Under the pieces are notes generated by a model. It ran no database searches. It had not been told where the DNA came from and worked only from the letters and a program-made list of their open reading frames with translations. A DNA stretch of 64,000 nucleotides from Chromobacterium subtsugae (GTDB taxonomy: Bacteria; Pseudomonadota; Gammaproteobacteria; Burkholderiales; Chromobacteriaceae): positions 1 to 64,000 of the forward strand of contig NZ_JYKA01000005.1 of NCBI RefSeq assembly GCF_001676875.1, given 5' to 3'. Positions 42,070 through 50,249 of this stretch are shown here, in pieces. The position numbers and the translations under genes were made by a program. The stretch's first letter is position 1. Each line of letters begins with the position of its first letter.

Positions 42070-42870
42070 ATGCGGGAAACCATACACTTCGCCCACGCCA
42101 ACAGTTTTCCGGCGTCGGTGTATCGCAAGCTGCTGGGGCGGCTGGCCGAACGCCACCACGTCGGCTATCTCGACACCATCGGGCATGATCCGGCCTACCC
42201 GGTCACCGATTGCTGGCCGCGGCTGGTGGAGGAGAGCATCCGCTTCATCGAGTCGAACTACGCCGGCCCGGTGGTCGGCGTCGGGCATTCGCTGGGCGGC
42301 TTTCTGATGTTTTACGCCGCCTTGAAGCGGCCGGAGCTGTTCCGCGCCATCATCATCATGGATTCGCCGCTGATGGGGCCGTCGCGCTCCTTCGGCATCT
42401 GGCTGGCCAAGCGGCTGGGCTTCATCCAGCGGGTGACGCCGGGCGGCAACACGCTGAAGCGGCGCGACAACTGGGCGTCGGTGGAGATGGTGCGCGATTA
42501 CTTCGCCCGCAAGCCGGCGTTCGCCCGTTTCGACCCGGAGTGCCTGGCCGACTACGCCGAACTCGGCACCCAGGACGACGGCCGCGGCGGGCGGCGGCTG
42601 AAATTCCGCCCGCAGGTGGAGCATGACATCTACGCCACCTTGCCGCACGATTTCCCCCGCCATCGCGGCCGGCTCAAGGTGCCGGCGGCTTTTTTAGCCG
42701 GCGCCGGCTCCGACGTGCTGGGCGAATCCGACCTGCGCTTCATGCGCAGGCATTTCCCGATGCGGGTGGAAACCCAGCGGGGCAGCCACCTGTTTCCGCT
42801 GGAACACCCGCTAGAGACGGCCGACCGCATCCTGCAGCTGCTGGAGCAACTGGCGCCGCGCCAGCCGTGA
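42070..42870 (+). CDS. Alpha/beta hydrolase
   Basis: 266 residues. Nucleophile elbow GVGHSLGGFLM (Ser near 75), an acid-bearing GAGSDVLGESD segment and a final His in RGSHLFPLEHP. FAHANSFPASVYRKLLGRL at the start is a recurring form in proteobacterial hydrolases of unknown substrate. I prefer ATG 42070 (AGAGGGG upstream) to 42049, which lacks a good site. Monocistronic. Confidence 0.85.
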   Translation: MRETIHFAHANSFPASVYRKLLGRLAERHHVGYLDTIGHDPAYPVTDCWPRLVEESIRFIESNYAGPVVGVGHSLGGFLMFYAALKRPELFRAIIIMDSPLMGPSRSFGIWLAKRLGFIQRVTPGGNTLKRRDNWASVEMVRDYFARKPAFARFDPECLADYAELGTQDDGRGGRRLKFRPQVEHDIYATLPHDFPRHRGRLKVPAAFLAGAGSDVLGESDLRFMRRHFPMRVETQRGSHLFPLEHPLETADRILQLLEQLAPRQP

Positions 42871-42968
42871 GAGCCGGTCTTTTGCGCCAGGTGCTTGCGA
42901 GCGGCGGCCATCTCGCGGAAACTTAGCCTATCGAAAGGCCAGTTTGTCATCGTGAAAGACGGGAACCC

Positions 42969-44042
42969 GTGTCGGAATCACTACTCAAGCAACACCGCGA
43001 CGCCATCGACGCCATCGACGTCGAAATCCTCACCCTGCTGAACCAGCGCGCCAGCCATGCCCGCGAGATCGGCGAGATCAAGGGCGGCGGCATCATCTAC
43101 CGTCCGGAGCGCGAGGCGCAAGTGCTGCGCCGGCTCAAGGATCTCAACCCCGGTCCGCTGCCGAGCGAGTCCATCGCCCGCCTGTTCCGCGAAGTGATGT
43201 CGGAATGCCTGGCGCTGGAAAAGCCGCTGTCCATCGCCTATCTGGGGCCGGAGGGCACCTTCAGCCAGCTGGCCACGGTCAAGCACTTCGGCCATGCCGC
43301 CCGCGCCGTCGCCTGTGCTTCCATCGACGAAGCCTTCCGCCTGGTGGAGTCGCGCGCGCTGGATTACGTGGTGGCGCCGGTGGAAAACTCCACCGAGGGC
43401 GCGGTCGGCCGCACGCTGGACCTGATGGTCAGCTCGCCGCTGAAGATTTGCGGCGAAGTGGTGCTGCGCATCCATCACCATCTGCTGCGTAGCGCGGAGG
43501 GGTTTGACGGCATCCGCCGCGTCTACGCCCATGCCCAGGCGCTGGCGCAATGCCACGAGTGGCTGAACAAGAACCTGCCGGCCGATGTCGAACGGGTGTC
43601 GGTCGCCAGCAATGCCGAGGCGGCGCGGCTGGCTTCGGAAGATGCCTCCGCTGCCGCCATCGCCGGCCAGGCCGCCGCCGAGCGTTACGCGCTGCTGAAA
43701 CTGGCGGAAAACGTAGAGGACGAGCCCAACAACACCACCCGTTTCCTGGTGCTGGGCCTGCAGGATGTCGGCGTCACCGGCCAGGACAAGACTTCGGTCG
43801 TGGTGTCCGCCCCCAACCGCCCGGGCGCGGTGCACCAGTTGCTGGAGCCGGTGGCCGCCAATGGCGTGTCGATGAGCAAGTTCGAGTCGCGGCCATCGCG
43901 CGCGGGACTGTGGGACTATGTGTTCTTCATCGACCTGGAAGGCCATCGTCAAGACGAGCGGGTGCAAAAAGCGCTGGCTGGCCTGGGCGAGCGCACCTCC
44001 TTCGTCAAGGTGCTGGGCTCCTATCCGGCTGCGGTGTTGTGA
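42969..44042 (+). CDS. pheA: Chorismate mutase/prephenate dehydratase (P-protein)
   Basis: 357 residues from a GTG. The chorismate mutase domain is about 1-90 (HRDAIDAIDVEILTLLNQRASHAREIGEIK). Prephenate dehydratase is about 92-270 (AYLGPEGTFSQLA, VVAPVENSTEGAVGRTLD, NNTTRFLVLG). The ACT domain is about 275-357, with the Phe-sensing ESRP motif. It makes phenylpyruvate in Phe synthesis and is feedback inhibited by Phe. GGGAAC precedes the start. A terminator follows. Confidence 0.96.
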   Translation: MSESLLKQHRDAIDAIDVEILTLLNQRASHAREIGEIKGGGIIYRPEREAQVLRRLKDLNPGPLPSESIARLFREVMSECLALEKPLSIAYLGPEGTFSQLATVKHFGHAARAVACASIDEAFRLVESRALDYVVAPVENSTEGAVGRTLDLMVSSPLKICGEVVLRIHHHLLRSAEGFDGIRRVYAHAQALAQCHEWLNKNLPADVERVSVASNAEAARLASEDASAAAIAGQAAAERYALLKLAENVEDEPNNTTRFLVLGLQDVGVTGQDKTSVVVSAPNRPGAVHQLLEPVAANGVSMSKFESRPSRAGLWDYVFFIDLEGHRQDERVQKALAGLGERTSFVKVLGSYPAAVL

Positions 44043-44060
44043 GGCTTTAAGACTCCAACG

Positions 44061-44090
44061 GGGCCGGAACTGTCCGGCCCTTGTTCTTTT
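44061..44090 (+). terminator. Terminator after pheA
   Basis: GGGCCGGA (44061-44068) pairs with TCCGGCCC (44073-44080), then TTGTTCTTTT. Confidence 0.85.
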
Positions 44091-44103
44091 GGGAATGCAT
44101 GAG

Positions 44104-44694
44104 ATGAGCGAGATAAAAGCGATCTGCCTGTTTTGCGGCTCCAACAAGGGCGCCAAGCCCGAATACGAGGCCGCCGCCCGGATTTTCGGCCGCACGCTGG
44201 CCGAGCGGGGCGTCACGCTGGTCTACGGCGCCGGCAAGGTGGGGCTGATGGGCGTGGCTGCCGACGCGGCGCTGGAGGCCGGCGGCCGTGTGGTGGGAGT
44301 GATCCCCGAATTTCTGAAGGCCAAGGAAGTGGCCCATCTGGGGCTGAGCGAGTTGCACGTCACCGAGACCATGCACCAGCGCAAGGCGCTGATGGCTCAG
44401 TTGTCCGACGGTTTCATCGCCTTGCCCGGCGGTTTCGGCACTTTCGACGAGCTGTTCGAGATTTTGACCTGGGCGCAGCTGTCGGTGCATGACAAACCGG
44501 TCGGAGTGTTGGATGCGGCAGGCTTCTTCCAGCCTCTGCAAGCCATGGTGCGCCATGCGGTGGAAGAGGGCTTCGTGCCCCCGGGCAATCTCGATCTGTT
44601 CCGCATCGACGCCAGCCTGCCGGCCATTCTGGACTGGATGCGGGCTTATCGCCCGCAACCGGTGGCCAAGTGGCTGGAGCTGGCGAAAACCTGA
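44104..44694 (+). CDS. LOG family protein (cytokinin riboside monophosphate phosphoribohydrolase type)
   Basis: 196 residues. Rossmann-like start AICLFCGSNKGAKPEYEAAA, YGAGKVGLMG, and the signature PGGFGTFDELFEILTW with the catalytic Glu. LOG proteins cleave N-glycosidic bonds of nucleotide 5'-monophosphates, releasing the base and ribose 5-phosphate. An earlier ATG at 44095 is possible, but the spacing to GGGA favours 44104. Its stop shares a base with the next ATG, starting a three-gene coupled set. Confidence 0.9.
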   Translation: MSEIKAICLFCGSNKGAKPEYEAAARIFGRTLAERGVTLVYGAGKVGLMGVAADAALEAGGRVVGVIPEFLKAKEVAHLGLSELHVTETMHQRKALMAQLSDGFIALPGGFGTFDELFEILTWAQLSVHDKPVGVLDAAGFFQPLQAMVRHAVEEGFVPPGNLDLFRIDASLPAILDWMRAYRPQPVAKWLELAKT

Positions 44695-45314
44695 TGCCGG
44701 CCATGCGTTCTCCGTCCGCCAATCGGGCGACTGTCTGGCAGCGCCTGCGCCGCGCGGCCAGCTGGCCGCTGGTGCTGCTGCTGGCCGCCGTCATCGCGTT
44801 TGAAGAGTATGCGTGGGACGAGCTTGCCGCGGGGCTGGCGTGGCTGGCCAAGTGGCCGCCGCTGACGCGGCTGGAGCGCTGGGTGGCCACGCGTTCGCCG
44901 CGCGTGGCGCTGGCGCTGTTCCTGTTGCCGGCGCTGGCGCTGCTGCCGGTGAAACTGGGCGCTTTGTTCCTGATCGAGCAGGGGCACGCGCTGTTGGGGC
45001 TGGGGGTGATTCTGCTGGCCAAGCTGGGCGGGACGGCGCTGGTGGCGCGCTTGTTCGCGCTGACGCGTCCGGCCTTGATGCAGGTGGCGTGGTTCGTCCG
45101 GCTGTACGGGAAGTTCAATGCCTGCCGCGATTGGGCGTTCGAGCGGCTGCGCAGTTCGCTGCCGTGGCGTTGGGCCCGGCTGGCGTTGCGTCGGGTTAGG
45201 CGTTGGCGCGGACAGCCGTCGGCATTCTCGCGGCTGGTGCGCAGGCTGGCCGGCAAATGGACGCATGCGCGGCGTTCCGAGGGACGGAGCGGCGCGAGAG
45301 GGGAAACCGAATGA
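44694..45314 (+). CDS. Hypothetical small membrane protein
   Basis: 206 residues. It has an N-terminal membrane helix (about 22-38; WPLVLLLAAVIAFEEYAW), two more hydrophobic segments (about 68-90 and 93-115), and a long Arg-rich cytoplasmic tail (RLALRRVRRWRGQ... RRSEGRSGARGE). The start overlaps the LOG-family stop by one base and its end overlaps the DAHP-synthase-like gene by four, so all three are probably made together. No family recognised. Confidence 0.75.
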   Translation: MPAMRSPSANRATVWQRLRRAASWPLVLLLAAVIAFEEYAWDELAAGLAWLAKWPPLTRLERWVATRSPRVALALFLLPALALLPVKLGALFLIEQGHALLGLGVILLAKLGGTALVARLFALTRPALMQVAWFVRLYGKFNACRDWAFERLRSSLPWRWARLALRRVRRWRGQPSAFSRLVRRLAGKWTHARRSEGRSGARGETE

Positions 45315-46267
45315 TCATAGTGATGAGCGGCAAGGCCGCGGAAGCGGATATCCAGGCGGTGGCCGAGCGCATCGCCGCCGCCGGCTTGAGCGCCCATGTT
45401 TCGCGCGGCTTGGAGCGCACGGTGATAGGCGCGGTGGGCGAGGAGCGCGGGTTGGAGCCGGCGATGTTCGAAGACCTGGCCGGCGTGGAGCGCGCGTTGC
45501 GGGTGGTCAGCGAATACCGGATCGTCTCACGCGAGGCGCAGCCGGAGGGCAGCGCGATCCGCATCGGCCATTGCGAATTCGGCGACGCCGGCTTCGCCTG
45601 GCTGGGCGGTTGCGCCTCCGCCCGCGGGCTGGATGAGCTGGCGCCGGTGGCGCGCAGCGTCAGCGAGGCGGGCGGCGGGCTGATGTTCGGCGGCGGCGCG
45701 CGCCGTCACGGCAATCCCTATCAGCACCAGACTTTCGGCGTCGCCGAACTGGAGGCCTTGCGCGAGGTTTCCAGCCGCTTTGGCCTGGCCGCTGCGGCGG
45801 AGCTGTCCGATGTGCGCCTGCTGGACATGCATCTTGAGCTGCAACTGGACGCGCTGCTGATCGCGCCGGACAGCTTGCGCAATATCGAGCTGTTGCGCGA
45901 AATCGGCCGCATCAACAAGCCTGTCATCTTGCAGCGGGACAATCGGACATCGCCGGCCGGCTGGCTGCTGGCCGCCGAGCGCATCGCCGCCGGCGGCAAC
46001 CACCAGATCGTGCTGTGCGATTGCGGCCGCGAAGGCGACGGCCCGGGGATGGATGTCGGCGAGATCGCCTGGCTGCGGCAGGAGACGCACCTGCCGGTGA
46101 TCGCGGCGCCGGTCGCCGCCGGCGGGCAAGCGCTGGCGCAGGTGCTGGCGCGCGCGGCGCTGGCCGCCGGCGCGAGCGGCCTGCTGCTGGAGACCGACCG
46201 CGACGGCAGAATGGCGGCGGGCGGCCTGGCGGATTGGCTGTCGGGCCTGCAGCCGGTTGGGCGTTAG
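45311..46267 (+). CDS. DAHP-synthase-like protein with degenerate active site
   Basis: 318 residues. Residues 1-85 match the ferredoxin-like regulatory domain of AroF_II/Thermotoga-type DAHP synthases (SRGLERTVIGAVGEERGLEPAMFEDLAGVERALRVV). Residues about 86-310 follow the TIM barrel, but key sites differ. GPC is GGC with Cys101 kept; KPRTSPY is RRHGNPY, so the catalytic Lys becomes Arg131; LLKRG is ILQRD; DPSHSGG is APVAAGG, losing the metal His. Glu294 is kept. DAHP synthesis is therefore unlikely; a binding or altered catalytic role is inferred. It is coupled to the membrane-protein and LOG genes. Confidence 0.85.
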   Translation: MIIVMSGKAAEADIQAVAERIAAAGLSAHVSRGLERTVIGAVGEERGLEPAMFEDLAGVERALRVVSEYRIVSREAQPEGSAIRIGHCEFGDAGFAWLGGCASARGLDELAPVARSVSEAGGGLMFGGGARRHGNPYQHQTFGVAELEALREVSSRFGLAAAAELSDVRLLDMHLELQLDALLIAPDSLRNIELLREIGRINKPVILQRDNRTSPAGWLLAAERIAAGGNHQIVLCDCGREGDGPGMDVGEIAWLRQETHLPVIAAPVAAGGQALAQVLARAALAAGASGLLLETDRDGRMAAGGLADWLSGLQPVGR

Positions 46268-46279
46268 CAGGGCGATGCG

Positions 46280-46861
46280 ATGACGGCGCTGCCGGAGCTG
46301 TTGGGCAAGATCGCCGAATGCCAAGCCTGCGCCTCGTCGTTGCCGCATGCGCCGCGCCCGGTGCTGCGCGCCTCGACGCGTTCGCGCATTCTGCTGGCGG
46401 GGCAGGCGCCGGGCAGCCGCGTGCATCAGAGCGGCATCCCCTGGGACGATGCCAGCGGGCGGCGCTTGCGCGAGTGGCTGGGGGTGGACGAGGCGGTTTT
46501 TTACAATGAAGACTGCTTCGCCATCGTGCCGATGGGATTCTGTTATCCGGGCACGGGGGCGAACGGCGATTTGCCGCCGCGGCCGGAATGCCGGCGGTTA
46601 TGGCACCCGCAGTTGCTGCCGCTGTTGACGGATGTGAGGCTGGTGCTGGCGGTGGGGGCCTATGCCCAGGCTTATCACCTGCCGGACCGCAAGGCGACGC
46701 TGACGGAAACGGTTGCCGGCTGGCGCGAATATCTGCCGCGCCGCATGCCGCTGCCGCATCCCAGTCCGCGCAACCAGCTATGGCTGAGCCGTCATCGCTG
46801 GTTTGAAGAAGAGCTGTTGCCGGAACTGAAATTGCGGGTCGCCGCCGCGCTGGAGCCTTGA
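46280..46861 (+). CDS. Uracil-DNA-glycosylase family protein
   Basis: 193 residues. The UDG-superfamily motif 1 is GQAPGSRVHQSGIPWDD (about 41-57) and motif 2 is HPSPRNQLWL (about 157-166). CQAC at 14-17 plus Cys in EDCF and GFCYP could hold a 4Fe-4S cluster as in family 4/5 enzymes, though spacing is not canonical. It may remove uracil from DNA or, as in some relatives, have a different substrate. It is 12 bp downstream of the DAHP-synthase-like gene. Confidence 0.85.
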   Translation: MTALPELLGKIAECQACASSLPHAPRPVLRASTRSRILLAGQAPGSRVHQSGIPWDDASGRRLREWLGVDEAVFYNEDCFAIVPMGFCYPGTGANGDLPPRPECRRLWHPQLLPLLTDVRLVLAVGAYAQAYHLPDRKATLTETVAGWREYLPRRMPLPHPSPRNQLWLSRHRWFEEELLPELKLRVAAALEP

Positions 46862-46964
46862 TCGCGGCGGCTCGGCCTGCCTATGAGCAAAAACTCTAAA
46901 ATTGTGGATTTTCCCCATGCACCGGGCGATAATGCCGCCCAGCACTATGGAGAGACCCGTCACA

Positions 46965-48236
46965 ATGAAGTGTGTTGATGATTTTCGTCTAAGGCTGGGC
47001 AAGCAGGAGCTGGTCCCCGTCATGATAGGCGGCATGGGAGTGGACATTTCCACCGCGACCCTGGCTTTGGAAGCCGCCAGGCTGGGTGGGGTCGGCCACA
47101 TTTCCGATGCGATGGTTCCCACCGTCACCGACCGCCGCTTCAATACCAAATACGTCAAGAGCAAGCTGGCCCGTTACAAATTCAACGTCGAAAACCCGGA
47201 CAAGTCGCTGGTGCAGTTCGACCTGGGCCTGCTGGAGGAAGCCACCCGCCTGCATGTGGGCAATACCATGCAGCGCAAGGAGGGCGGCGGCCTGGTGTTC
47301 ATCAACTGCATGGAAAAGCTGACGATGAACGCGCCGAAGGAAACGCTGCGGGTGCGCATGCGGGCCGCGCTGGACGCCGGCATCGACGGCATCACCCTGG
47401 CCGCGGGCCTGCACTTGGGCTCTTTCGCCCTGATCGAAGACCACCCCCGTTTCCGCGACGCCAAGCTGGGCATCATCGTGTCTTCGTTGCGCGCCTTGCA
47501 GCTGTTTCTGAAGAAGAACGGCCGCAGCGGCCGGCTGCCTGACTACGTCGTGGTGGAGGGGCCGCTGGCTGGCGGCCACTTGGGCTTCGGCATGGATTGG
47601 GCGCAATACGATCTCGCCAGCATTTTCGGCGAAATCCGCGACTGGCTGCGGTCCGAGCAGCTCGATATTCCGCTGATCCCGGCTGGCGGCATCTTCACCG
47701 GCAGCGACGCCACCGCTTTTCTGGAAGCGGGCGCCGGCGCGGTGCAAGTCGCCACCCGCTTCACGGTCAGCCGCGAGTGCGGCCTGCCGGAGAAGGTGCA
47801 GCAGGAGTATTTCAAGGCCAGCGAGGAAGACATCGAGGTCAACCAGCTGTCTCCCACCGGCTATCCGATGCGGATGATCAAGAGTTGCCCGGCCATCGGC
47901 GACAGCATCCGGCCGAATTGCGAAGCCTATGGTTATTTGCTGGACGCCAAGGGCAGCTGCTCCTACATCGACGCCTATCACAAGGCGCAACAAGAGGCCG
48001 CGCCGGGCGCCAAGCGCGCGCCAGTATGGGAAAAAACCTGTCTGTGCACCCATATGCGCAATTTCGATTGCTGGACCTGCGGCCATTACGCTTACCGGCT
48101 GAAAGATACCTCGCACCGCCGGGAAGACGGCAGCTATCAACTGTTGAGCGCCGAGCACGTGTTTCAGGACTACCAGTACAGCAAGGACAACAAGATCGCG
48201 CTGCCTCCCCGTGAGGTGTGCCTGATGGTGGGCTGA
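46965..48236 (+). CDS. Nitronate monooxygenase/FMN oxidoreductase family protein
   Basis: 423 residues. NMO-type TIM barrel: VMIGGMGVDISTATLALEAARLGGVGHIS at the start, EGPLAGGHLGFG, IPLIPAGGIFTGSDATAFLEAGAGAVQVATRF in the FMN phosphate site. Near the C-terminus CLCTHMRNFDCWTCGHYAY packs four Cys and two His, unusual for classic nitronate monooxygenases, and may bind zinc or an iron-sulfur cluster. Start ATG 46965 has GGAGAG upstream; upstream in-frame ATGs at 46902 and 46947 are less likely. Substrate unknown. Confidence 0.87.
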   Translation: MKCVDDFRLRLGKQELVPVMIGGMGVDISTATLALEAARLGGVGHISDAMVPTVTDRRFNTKYVKSKLARYKFNVENPDKSLVQFDLGLLEEATRLHVGNTMQRKEGGGLVFINCMEKLTMNAPKETLRVRMRAALDAGIDGITLAAGLHLGSFALIEDHPRFRDAKLGIIVSSLRALQLFLKKNGRSGRLPDYVVVEGPLAGGHLGFGMDWAQYDLASIFGEIRDWLRSEQLDIPLIPAGGIFTGSDATAFLEAGAGAVQVATRFTVSRECGLPEKVQQEYFKASEEDIEVNQLSPTGYPMRMIKSCPAIGDSIRPNCEAYGYLLDAKGSCSYIDAYHKAQQEAAPGAKRAPVWEKTCLCTHMRNFDCWTCGHYAYRLKDTSHRREDGSYQLLSAEHVFQDYQYSKDNKIALPPREVCLMVG

Positions 48237-48259
48237 GGCGCGGTTTTCCGCTTGGTTGG

Positions 48260-48296
48260 CGGCATCCATTCCCTGAGGGGATTGGGTGCCGTTTTT
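48260..48296 (+). terminator. Terminator after the flavin oxidoreductase gene
   Basis: CGGCATCCATTCCC pairs with GGGATTGGGTGCCG (one mismatch), loop TGAG, followed by TTTTT. Confidence 0.85.
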
Positions 48297-48575
48297 GCAT
48301 TGTCGATGGCGCGCGGCATGCAGTGGCTTAGGAGGGGCAGCCATTCTAATGGCATTGCGCTTTCCGTTTGTCCATGGCAGTCTTGCTGGCTGTTCTGGCC
48401 GGAACCTGCGCCGCAGGCCGGCTGATTGTTTGCATCATCCCCTGGCCTGTTCTACCATCGGCGCAGCAAACGGCTTTGCGGAGCGCCCGTTTGCGGGCGG
48501 AGCGCCATGCCTGCATCGCATAGTTGCGGTATATTCCGGAATGATTTCCATTTTCTTGCGAACAAGTAATAAACA
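48297..48575. other. Intergenic region before folE
   Basis: About 280 bp. I see no convincing gene: short open frames on both strands have no ribosome-binding site and low-quality composition. It should hold the folE promoter; TATATT (near 48527) and the AT-rich 48540-48575 are candidates but no -35 stands out. Confidence 0.5.
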
Positions 48576-49277
48576 ATGAGCAAAATCGACAAGCATGACC
48601 AGCAGGAAGCGGTTTCCCAAAAAATACGCTATCGCTTGAAACAGGCGGGAGCGCGCTTCCACGCCAACGACAATATCGCCGCCTTCATCGAGGAGGGCGA
48701 ACTGGACGCCCTGCAGGACGAAGTGCAGGCCAAATTGGCGGGCGTGCTGGAAAGCCTGGTGATCGATACCGAGAATGACCACAATACGCGGGATACGGCC
48801 AAGCGGGTGGCCAAGATGTTCGTGCGCGAGGTCTTCCGGGGCCGCTATGCGGCGATGCCGTCCAGCACCGAGTTTCCCAATGTCGAGCGTCTCAATGAAT
48901 TGATGATCGTCGGCCCCATCACGGTGCGCAGCGCCTGCTCGCATCATCTGTGCCCCATCATCGGCCGGGTGTGGGTGGGCGTGATGCCGAATGAAAATTC
49001 CAATTTGATCGGCTTGTCCAAGTACGCGCGTCTGATCGACTGGGTGATGACCCGGCCGCAGATCCAGGAGGAGGCGGTGTCGCAGATCGCCGAATTGTTG
49101 ATGCGCAAGCTGCAGCCGGACGGTTTGGCCATCGTGATGGAGGCCGACCACTTCTGCATGCACTGGCGCGGCGTGAAGGACAGCAACAGCAAGATGACCA
49201 ATAGCGTGATGCGCGGCTCTTTCCTCACCAACCCCGATCTGCGCCGCGAGTTCCTGTCCCTGATGCACAAACCCTGA
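48576..49277 (+). CDS. folE: GTP cyclohydrolase I
   Basis: 233 residues. It converts GTP to 7,8-dihydroneopterin triphosphate, first step to folate and tetrahydrobiopterin. Zinc ligands are Cys and His in VRSACSHHLCPIIG and Cys in ADHFCMHWRGV. GLSKYARLIDWVMTRPQIQE is the family core. The N-terminal 50 residues are a longer extension than in short forms, as in animal-like type IA enzymes. It is followed after 13 bp by a BLUF gene. Confidence 0.95.
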   Translation: MSKIDKHDQQEAVSQKIRYRLKQAGARFHANDNIAAFIEEGELDALQDEVQAKLAGVLESLVIDTENDHNTRDTAKRVAKMFVREVFRGRYAAMPSSTEFPNVERLNELMIVGPITVRSACSHHLCPIIGRVWVGVMPNENSNLIGLSKYARLIDWVMTRPQIQEEAVSQIAELLMRKLQPDGLAIVMEADHFCMHWRGVKDSNSKMTNSVMRGSFLTNPDLRREFLSLMHKP

Positions 49278-49290
49278 AAGGAGCATGGCC

Positions 49291-49713
49291 ATGCTGGTTC
49301 GCCTGATCTATTGCAGCCGGGCGCAACAACTGATAGACCAGGCGCTGGTGGACGACATCTTGAGCGCCTCGCGTAAATACAATCCCGCTCTGGGTATCAC
49401 CGGGCTGCTGTGCTACAGCAAGGATGTTTTTATGCAGGTTGTTGAGGGCAGCAGGGCGCATGTCAACCGCTTGTACCTGAAGCTTGCGCGCGATCCCCGC
49501 CATCATTCGCTGACCTTGCTGTCTTTTCACGAGATAGAGCAGCGCAAGTTCGCCAACTGGAGCATGGCTGAGGTGGCGCTGGACAAGCTGAACGCCTCGC
49601 TGATCCTGCGCCATTCGCCGCTGCCGGCGCTGGAGCCGTTCACCATGCCCGGCGCCGGCGCGGAACGCCTGCTGGAGGATCTGGCCGAATCCGGCAGCAT
49701 CCAGTACCGCTGA
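49291..49713 (+). CDS. BLUF-domain blue-light photoreceptor
   Basis: 140 residues. The BLUF domain spans about 1-95. All photochemically important residues are visible: Tyr7 (LIYCSRA), Asn31 (KYNPALGITGLL), Gln49 (FMQVVEG), Trp90 and Met92 (NWSMAE). It should bind FAD and signal blue light by hydrogen-bond rearrangement. The short C-terminal tail has no output domain, so it acts through a partner. I prefer the ATG at 49291 (AAGGAG at seven bases) to 49285. Cotranscribed with folE. Confidence 0.93.
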   Translation: MLVRLIYCSRAQQLIDQALVDDILSASRKYNPALGITGLLCYSKDVFMQVVEGSRAHVNRLYLKLARDPRHHSLTLLSFHEIEQRKFANWSMAEVALDKLNASLILRHSPLPALEPFTMPGAGAERLLEDLAESGSIQYR

Positions 49714-49776
49714 GCATTTTCTCATGCGGGCGGCTTGTCGCCGCCCTCGCTTTATGACATCCACGGAAAACAAACC

Positions 49777-50184
49777 ATGTCCCGATTCCGCATCATCGCC
49801 GCGCTGGCCCTGCTGGGCGCCGCAGCGGCAGTCCAGGCGGCGCCCGCCGTCAAAACCTTGCCGTCCGGCGTCAAGATCGAGATCCTCGCCGCCGGCAAGG
49901 GCGCGACGCCCAAGGCCAGCGACACCGTCAAGGTGAACTACCGCGGCACTTTCAAGGACGGCAAGGAGTTCGATAGCTCCTACAAGAACGGCGGCCCGAT
50001 CAGCTTCCCGCTGAATCGCGTGATTCCGTGCTGGACCCAGGGCGTCAGCGCGCTCACCGTGGGCAGCAAGGCCAAGCTGTTCTGCCCGGCGGCCACCGCT
50101 TACGGCAGCCGCGGCGCGCCGGGCGCGATCCCGCCGAATACCGATCTGTATTTCGAGGTGGAACTGCTGGAAATCCAGAAGTAA
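49777..50184 (+). CDS. FKBP-type peptidyl-prolyl isomerase, exported
   Basis: 135 residues. Signal peptide to about 21 (IIAALALLGAAAAVQA), then a single FKBP domain: VKVNYRGTFKDGKEFDSSYKNGGPISFPLNRVIPCWTQGV, LFCPAATAYGSRGAPGAIPPNTDLYFEVELLEI. It speeds cis/trans Pro isomerisation in the periplasm. The FKBP fold is complete. Start ATG 49777 chosen because the signal peptide begins there. Confidence 0.94.
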   Translation: MSRFRIIAALALLGAAAAVQAAPAVKTLPSGVKIEILAAGKGATPKASDTVKVNYRGTFKDGKEFDSSYKNGGPISFPLNRVIPCWTQGVSALTVGSKAKLFCPAATAYGSRGAPGAIPPNTDLYFEVELLEIQK

Positions 50185-50198
50185 GCTCGAGCGATGAT

Positions 50199-50227
50199 AA
50201 AAAAAGCCCGCATGCGCGGGCTTTTTT
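50199..50227. terminator. Bidirectional terminator between FKBP and msrC genes
   Basis: AAAAAAGCCCGC pairs with GCGGGCTTTTTT, loop ATGC. A/T tracts on both sides suit convergent genes. Confidence 0.92.
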
Positions 50228-50249
50228 GTTGGCGGGAGGCGTCCGGCGC

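Noticed and set aside
45311-46267. Annotation as a working DAHP synthase
   Set aside because: The catalytic Lys residues and the metal-binding His are replaced, so the pathway role cannot be assumed from the fold.
48286-48579. Open frame in the gap before folE
   Set aside because: It begins inside a terminator T tract, has no ribosome-binding site and unlikely composition.
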